DNA from: Zanthoxylum bungeanum
Taxonomy: Eukaryota; Streptophyta; Magnoliopsida; Sapindales; Rutaceae
Assembly: GCA_019454045.1 (NCBI GenBank)
Contig: SKCR01031863.1
Coordinates: 62,001 to 126,000, forward strand
DNA length: 64,000 bases
Reading direction: 5' to 3'
Part shown: positions 58,919 through 64,000 of the stretch, one piece after another
How the letters are laid out: every line of letters starts with the position of its first letter
Numbering within the stretch: position 1 is the first letter of the stretch
The notes under the pieces: model-generated
Databases searched by the model: none
What the model was told of the DNA's origin: nothing
What the model saw: only the letters and a program-made list of their open reading frames with translations
Made by a program: the position numbers and the translations under genes

Positions 58919-59684
58919 CACTTGGCTTTGACTCATTTTCTATCTCCCAAATCAAATCTGAATCAAGCTTGGCTCGTGTGCACCTGCGTGTCCTGCGTAA
59001 CCAAAATGTGCGAGCCCGACCTTGCCAATTTTTGCAAACCTCCTCGTTTCAGATCAATTCTTCGCTGCAATCGCTTAGGGTCATATTCTATCCTTTCTAC
59101 AATGCCAATAGACGAAGAGCTTCGTTTCAGATCAATTCTTCGCTGCAATTGGTTCGATCCACCCCCTCGGTGAAAAATGATAATACGCCCTGAGGAATTC
59201 CTACCAGCAGACTTCCCTTTACCCAAAGTGAATTGTCTAAGTGCTCTCCCCACTTGGCTTTGACTCATTTTCTGTCTCCCAAATCAAATCTGAATCAAGC
59301 TTGGCTCGTGTGCACCCGCGTGTCCTGCGTACACGAATGCCGGACCAAAATGTGCGAGCCCGGCCTTGCCAATTTTTGCAAACCTCCTTGTTTCAGATCA
59401 ATTCTTCGCTGCAATGGCTTAGGGTCATATTCTATCCTTTCTACAATGCCAATAGACGAAGAGCTTCGTTTCAGATCAATTCTTCGCTGCAATCGCTTCG
59501 ATCCACCCCCTCGGTGAAAAATGATAATACGCCCTGAGGAATTCCTACCAGCAGACTTCCCTTTACCCAAAGTGAATTGTCTAAGTACTCTCCCCACTTG
59601 GCTTTGACTCATTTTTTGTCTCCCAATTATTCGATTCCGTATGAAATAGCTGCTGCTCCTCCGAACATAGACATTTATAAACAA
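58919..59684 (-). CDS. rpl2: N-terminal part of the mitochondrial rpl2-like gene, tandemly multiplied
   Basis: The main copy (59684-59295) encodes MFINVYVRRSSSYFIRNRII then GRQK, a basic stretch without acidic residues like a mitochondrial presequence. It joins MSQSQVGRVLRQFTLGKGKS and AGRNSSGRIIIFHRGGGSK, the conserved RPL2 start, then GIVERIEYDP. A second copy (59268-58963) lacks the presequence but repeats the RPL2 part. A third begins at about 58935 and stops after 11 codons. In each, LQRRIDLK is repeated a second time after ERIEYDP, followed by unrelated residues. The copies are 330-350 bp apart. An added leader suggests nuclear gene transfer rather than a fresh mitochondrial insertion. 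Whether copy 1 splices to 58101-58640 is unknown. Confidence 0.65.
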
Positions 59685-59699
59685 TCAAAAAGCAAATAA

Positions 59700-60382
59700 T
59701 TAAGGGTAATTATCATATTGTATTTACTATACAAATGATTTTATAACAATCAAAAAGCAAATTATCAACGTATAATTAGTCACATAGCATAAACAGAAAT
59801 GTCAAATGTCTTCACATTCCATTCCAGGATTCACTACTTTTCATGAACCAAATTGCAATACACATTGTTTTCCTTTTTTTTTTTTTGTGTTTCTATAATT
59901 AATAAATAAAATTAAAAGGCACAAAAGTTCTTCCTTTTGTAATTGTGATTCCAAAAACTCAAGTTGATAGAAAATTGGGCATTGAGAAGAAACAAACATA
60001 CTTGGAACTTCGAAGATCATGTCGACGAATCGCGATTGTGAAATGGAAGAGTTAAAAACTGCAGAGAGATAATAGTGACTAGGGATTTTTTTATTTAGAT
60101 TTTTTTATTTAAGGACCTGGCCGGGCCGGGCTGAAAATTTAACCTAACTAGGAATGAGACGATGATATTTTGCCGTTTTTTGACGAGATATGCCATCTCA
60201 CCAATACTGAAGTTTTTTTACTTATGTATACTTTCTTTTGTGTGTTGAAGAAAAACCTGAACAAATCCATGAACCTTGACTTATTTAGAAAACAGAGAAT
60301 GATTATTATGTGGGTTCACAAATTTATGAGAAAATAAATACAACATTATATTCTCTAAAAACATATATAATTAAGTTAACGA
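59700..60382. other. Spacer between the rpl2-like gene and the CCoAOMT-like gene
   Basis: AT-rich. 59960-60090 may be the 5' UTR of the rpl2-like gene (minus). 60300-60382 should be the 3' UTR of the methyltransferase. Confidence 0.4.
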
Positions 60383-62581
<2,199 letters not shown>

Positions 62582-63550
62582 TCACTCTAAATTCTATTAT
62601 TAATTTGCTTTTGTCAGTACACTTAATTAATAGGCTGCTGCCTGCAAGATCTACTATTTATACTTTCTAATTATGTTTCTTAGTATCCCTATGTATTATC
62701 ATATTCGGATAGTATCATATCGAACTAATTCGATCCGAAATCATTCGGATCGGATCAATTTGATTCGATAAGTGGTCCAAACTATGATCCGAATAAGACC
62801 TAATTAACTTAGGAATAATATCCAAAACGACGTTGTTTAAGATACTTGCATATTAAATAAAAGAAAAAAAAAATCCGATCGGACCGAATCAGATCGAATC
62901 TGATTTGATCCGATCCGATGCCACCTCTATTTATTAGATTGAGATCACTGAACAGTGCTCTCTATACGACTTTTGCTTTGGTCTCTACTTTCCTACCAAC
63001 TCTTTCCAGCTGTGAACATGATTTTACTTTTATTATTATATTATTTTAATTTTAATATTATATAAGGTAATTTAGTTTATTATATGAGATGAGTAATTTT
63101 CTTACCGATTAATTCTGAATTCTGAATTTTATAACTCTCCCTTAAATGAATTTGAGTTTTCTAAACATTTTCATAATCTAATTATATCGTATATGTTTTA
63201 GTAATAAAATTCAGTTCGGTATCGAATTTAAATTAAGAAATATTGTATTGATACTTTATATTCATGATATAATGTGAAAGTATAGTGGTAATCCACTTAA
63301 TTTAACACGTTTGTAAATAAATTATATTTATATTTTATTGTGATTTTTATTTATTGTGTAGGTAAAATACTGTTTCAGAAGGTCAACATGAAAAATGGAT
63401 ATGAAATCTGAATTTCAGGACCCATAAAACCCAAAAAGAACATGACAGCTAGATTCAAATCGAACTGGAAAAATATTCACCGTGTTTAAATTGACGATAA
63501 AATAAGCTTATGATGTATTTACCAACACATGTAGTATTATTATTATTATT
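62582..63550. other. Upstream region of the CCoAOMT-like gene
   Basis: AT-rich, without a gene. The stretch 62700-62930 repeats GATCCGA- and TCGGATC-like strings (ATCGGATCAATT, CGATCGGACCGAATC), giving many short inverted repeats; it could be a decayed transposon end. AATTATT repeats near 63535 abut the LTR. Confidence 0.4.
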
Positions 63551-64000
63551 TGTTGATGGTGTTTTTAGGCGCTACAACATTTAAGACAGCACGACAAGGA
63601 CAAAAGGGTAAATTCTCTGTCTGGTAGAGATCATGTAGCCGACCCGACCACAACATGTGAAAGACCGACCACTTTGGTTCAGATGACCGAGCACTATAGA
63701 GGTCGGCAGGAACACTCTCAGCATAAAAGATCAGCCGACCTCATTAAGACCGACCAGACCACGGGCCGCGTTCAAGACAACAGCACCTCATTCTTATGGA
63801 TAAGATAAGAAAGATATCATACTCTCGCAAGGAGAAGGAGTCAGAATCCAAAAGGGAATACGGAAGAAGAAGGAAGTACCGGATCAGGAAACCCTACAAG
63901 AAGAGAAGATTGAGTCCAAATAGGATTTCTTATGCAAATAGGAGTCTGATTTCTGTATTATTATAAATAGGAGGGTAGAGCATGTGTAAAAGGCATCCAA
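63551..64000 (+). mobile_element. Start of another LTR of the element 1 family, cut by the window end
   Basis: TGTTGATGGTGTTTTTAGGC, then AAGACAGCACGACA, and TATTATAAATAGGAGGGTAGAG at 63957-63978, match 2975-3804 in order but with more divergence (GCTACAACA in place of CACTATGGTA, for example). No other end is in the window. Confidence 0.88.

Noticed and set aside
58101..59700. Fresh mitochondrial DNA insertion
   Set aside because: The RPL2 start carries a presequence-like extension, and the sequence has diverged and been duplicated, so a transferred gene fits better; a decayed insertion cannot be fully excluded.
62690..62940. GATCCGA-rich palindromic stretch as a regulatory array
   Set aside because: The repeats are irregular and I saw no conserved spacing; it may be a decayed transposon end.

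Overview
The window is nuclear DNA of a flowering plant, a dicot by its gene content, with intron-bearing genes sitting among nested LTR retrotransposons. Species was not determined. Three host genes look complete, all on the minus strand: a single-exon O-fucosyltransferase (510-2183), a seven-exon Rieske oxygenase of the PTC52 / pheophorbide a oxygenase family (32838-35863), and a five-exon caffeoyl-CoA O-methyltransferase-like gene (60383-62581). Broken host sequence includes three further copies of the Rieske gene (23 kb, 36.7-39.6 kb, 57.9 kb), a nuclear copy of mitochondrial rpl2 with a targeting-like leader and a multiplied first exon (58.1-59.7 kb), and exons of an unrecognised minus-strand gene whose 5' parts are tandemly multiplied (20-31 kb).

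Roughly two thirds of the window is LTR retrotransposon. Four insertions were confirmed by reading matching 5-bp target-site duplications: element 1 (2975-6957, AATAT); a copia-type element (7885-18005, TCATT); a non-autonomous element nested in it (11081-17341, GATAT); and a second copia element (39963-57653, AGAAA) whose pol is split by a large non-autonomous Ty3-type element (44244-56549, CTTAT). The first copia insertion itself sits in a minus-strand Ty3/gypsy remnant (7434-20022). A small TRIM-like element (18063-19047), a SINE with a 15-bp duplication (35006-35181), and the 5' part of another LTR of the element 1 family (63551-64000) complete the mobile content.

Two observations stand out. 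First, four different LTR elements here carry repeated short inverted-repeat modules in non-coding internal sequence. In the nested non-autonomous element (about 13.6-16.5 kb) and in the copia leader (10.79-11.08 kb) the loop or core is conserved while the flanking arms change together and stay complementary. The LTRs of two elements also carry a strong inverted repeat just upstream of the TATA box, and in one of them the two LTR copies differ by a paired change that keeps the stem intact. Second, the 44244-56549 element carries an intronless copy of a LONELY GUY (LOG) cytokinin-activation gene, readable over 217 codons and broken only by two nonsense codons, which suggests capture of a processed host transcript.

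The genes do not form an operon or an obvious pathway. The tandem Rieske copies indicate local duplication followed by decay of all but one copy; retroelement insertions then separated the pieces.
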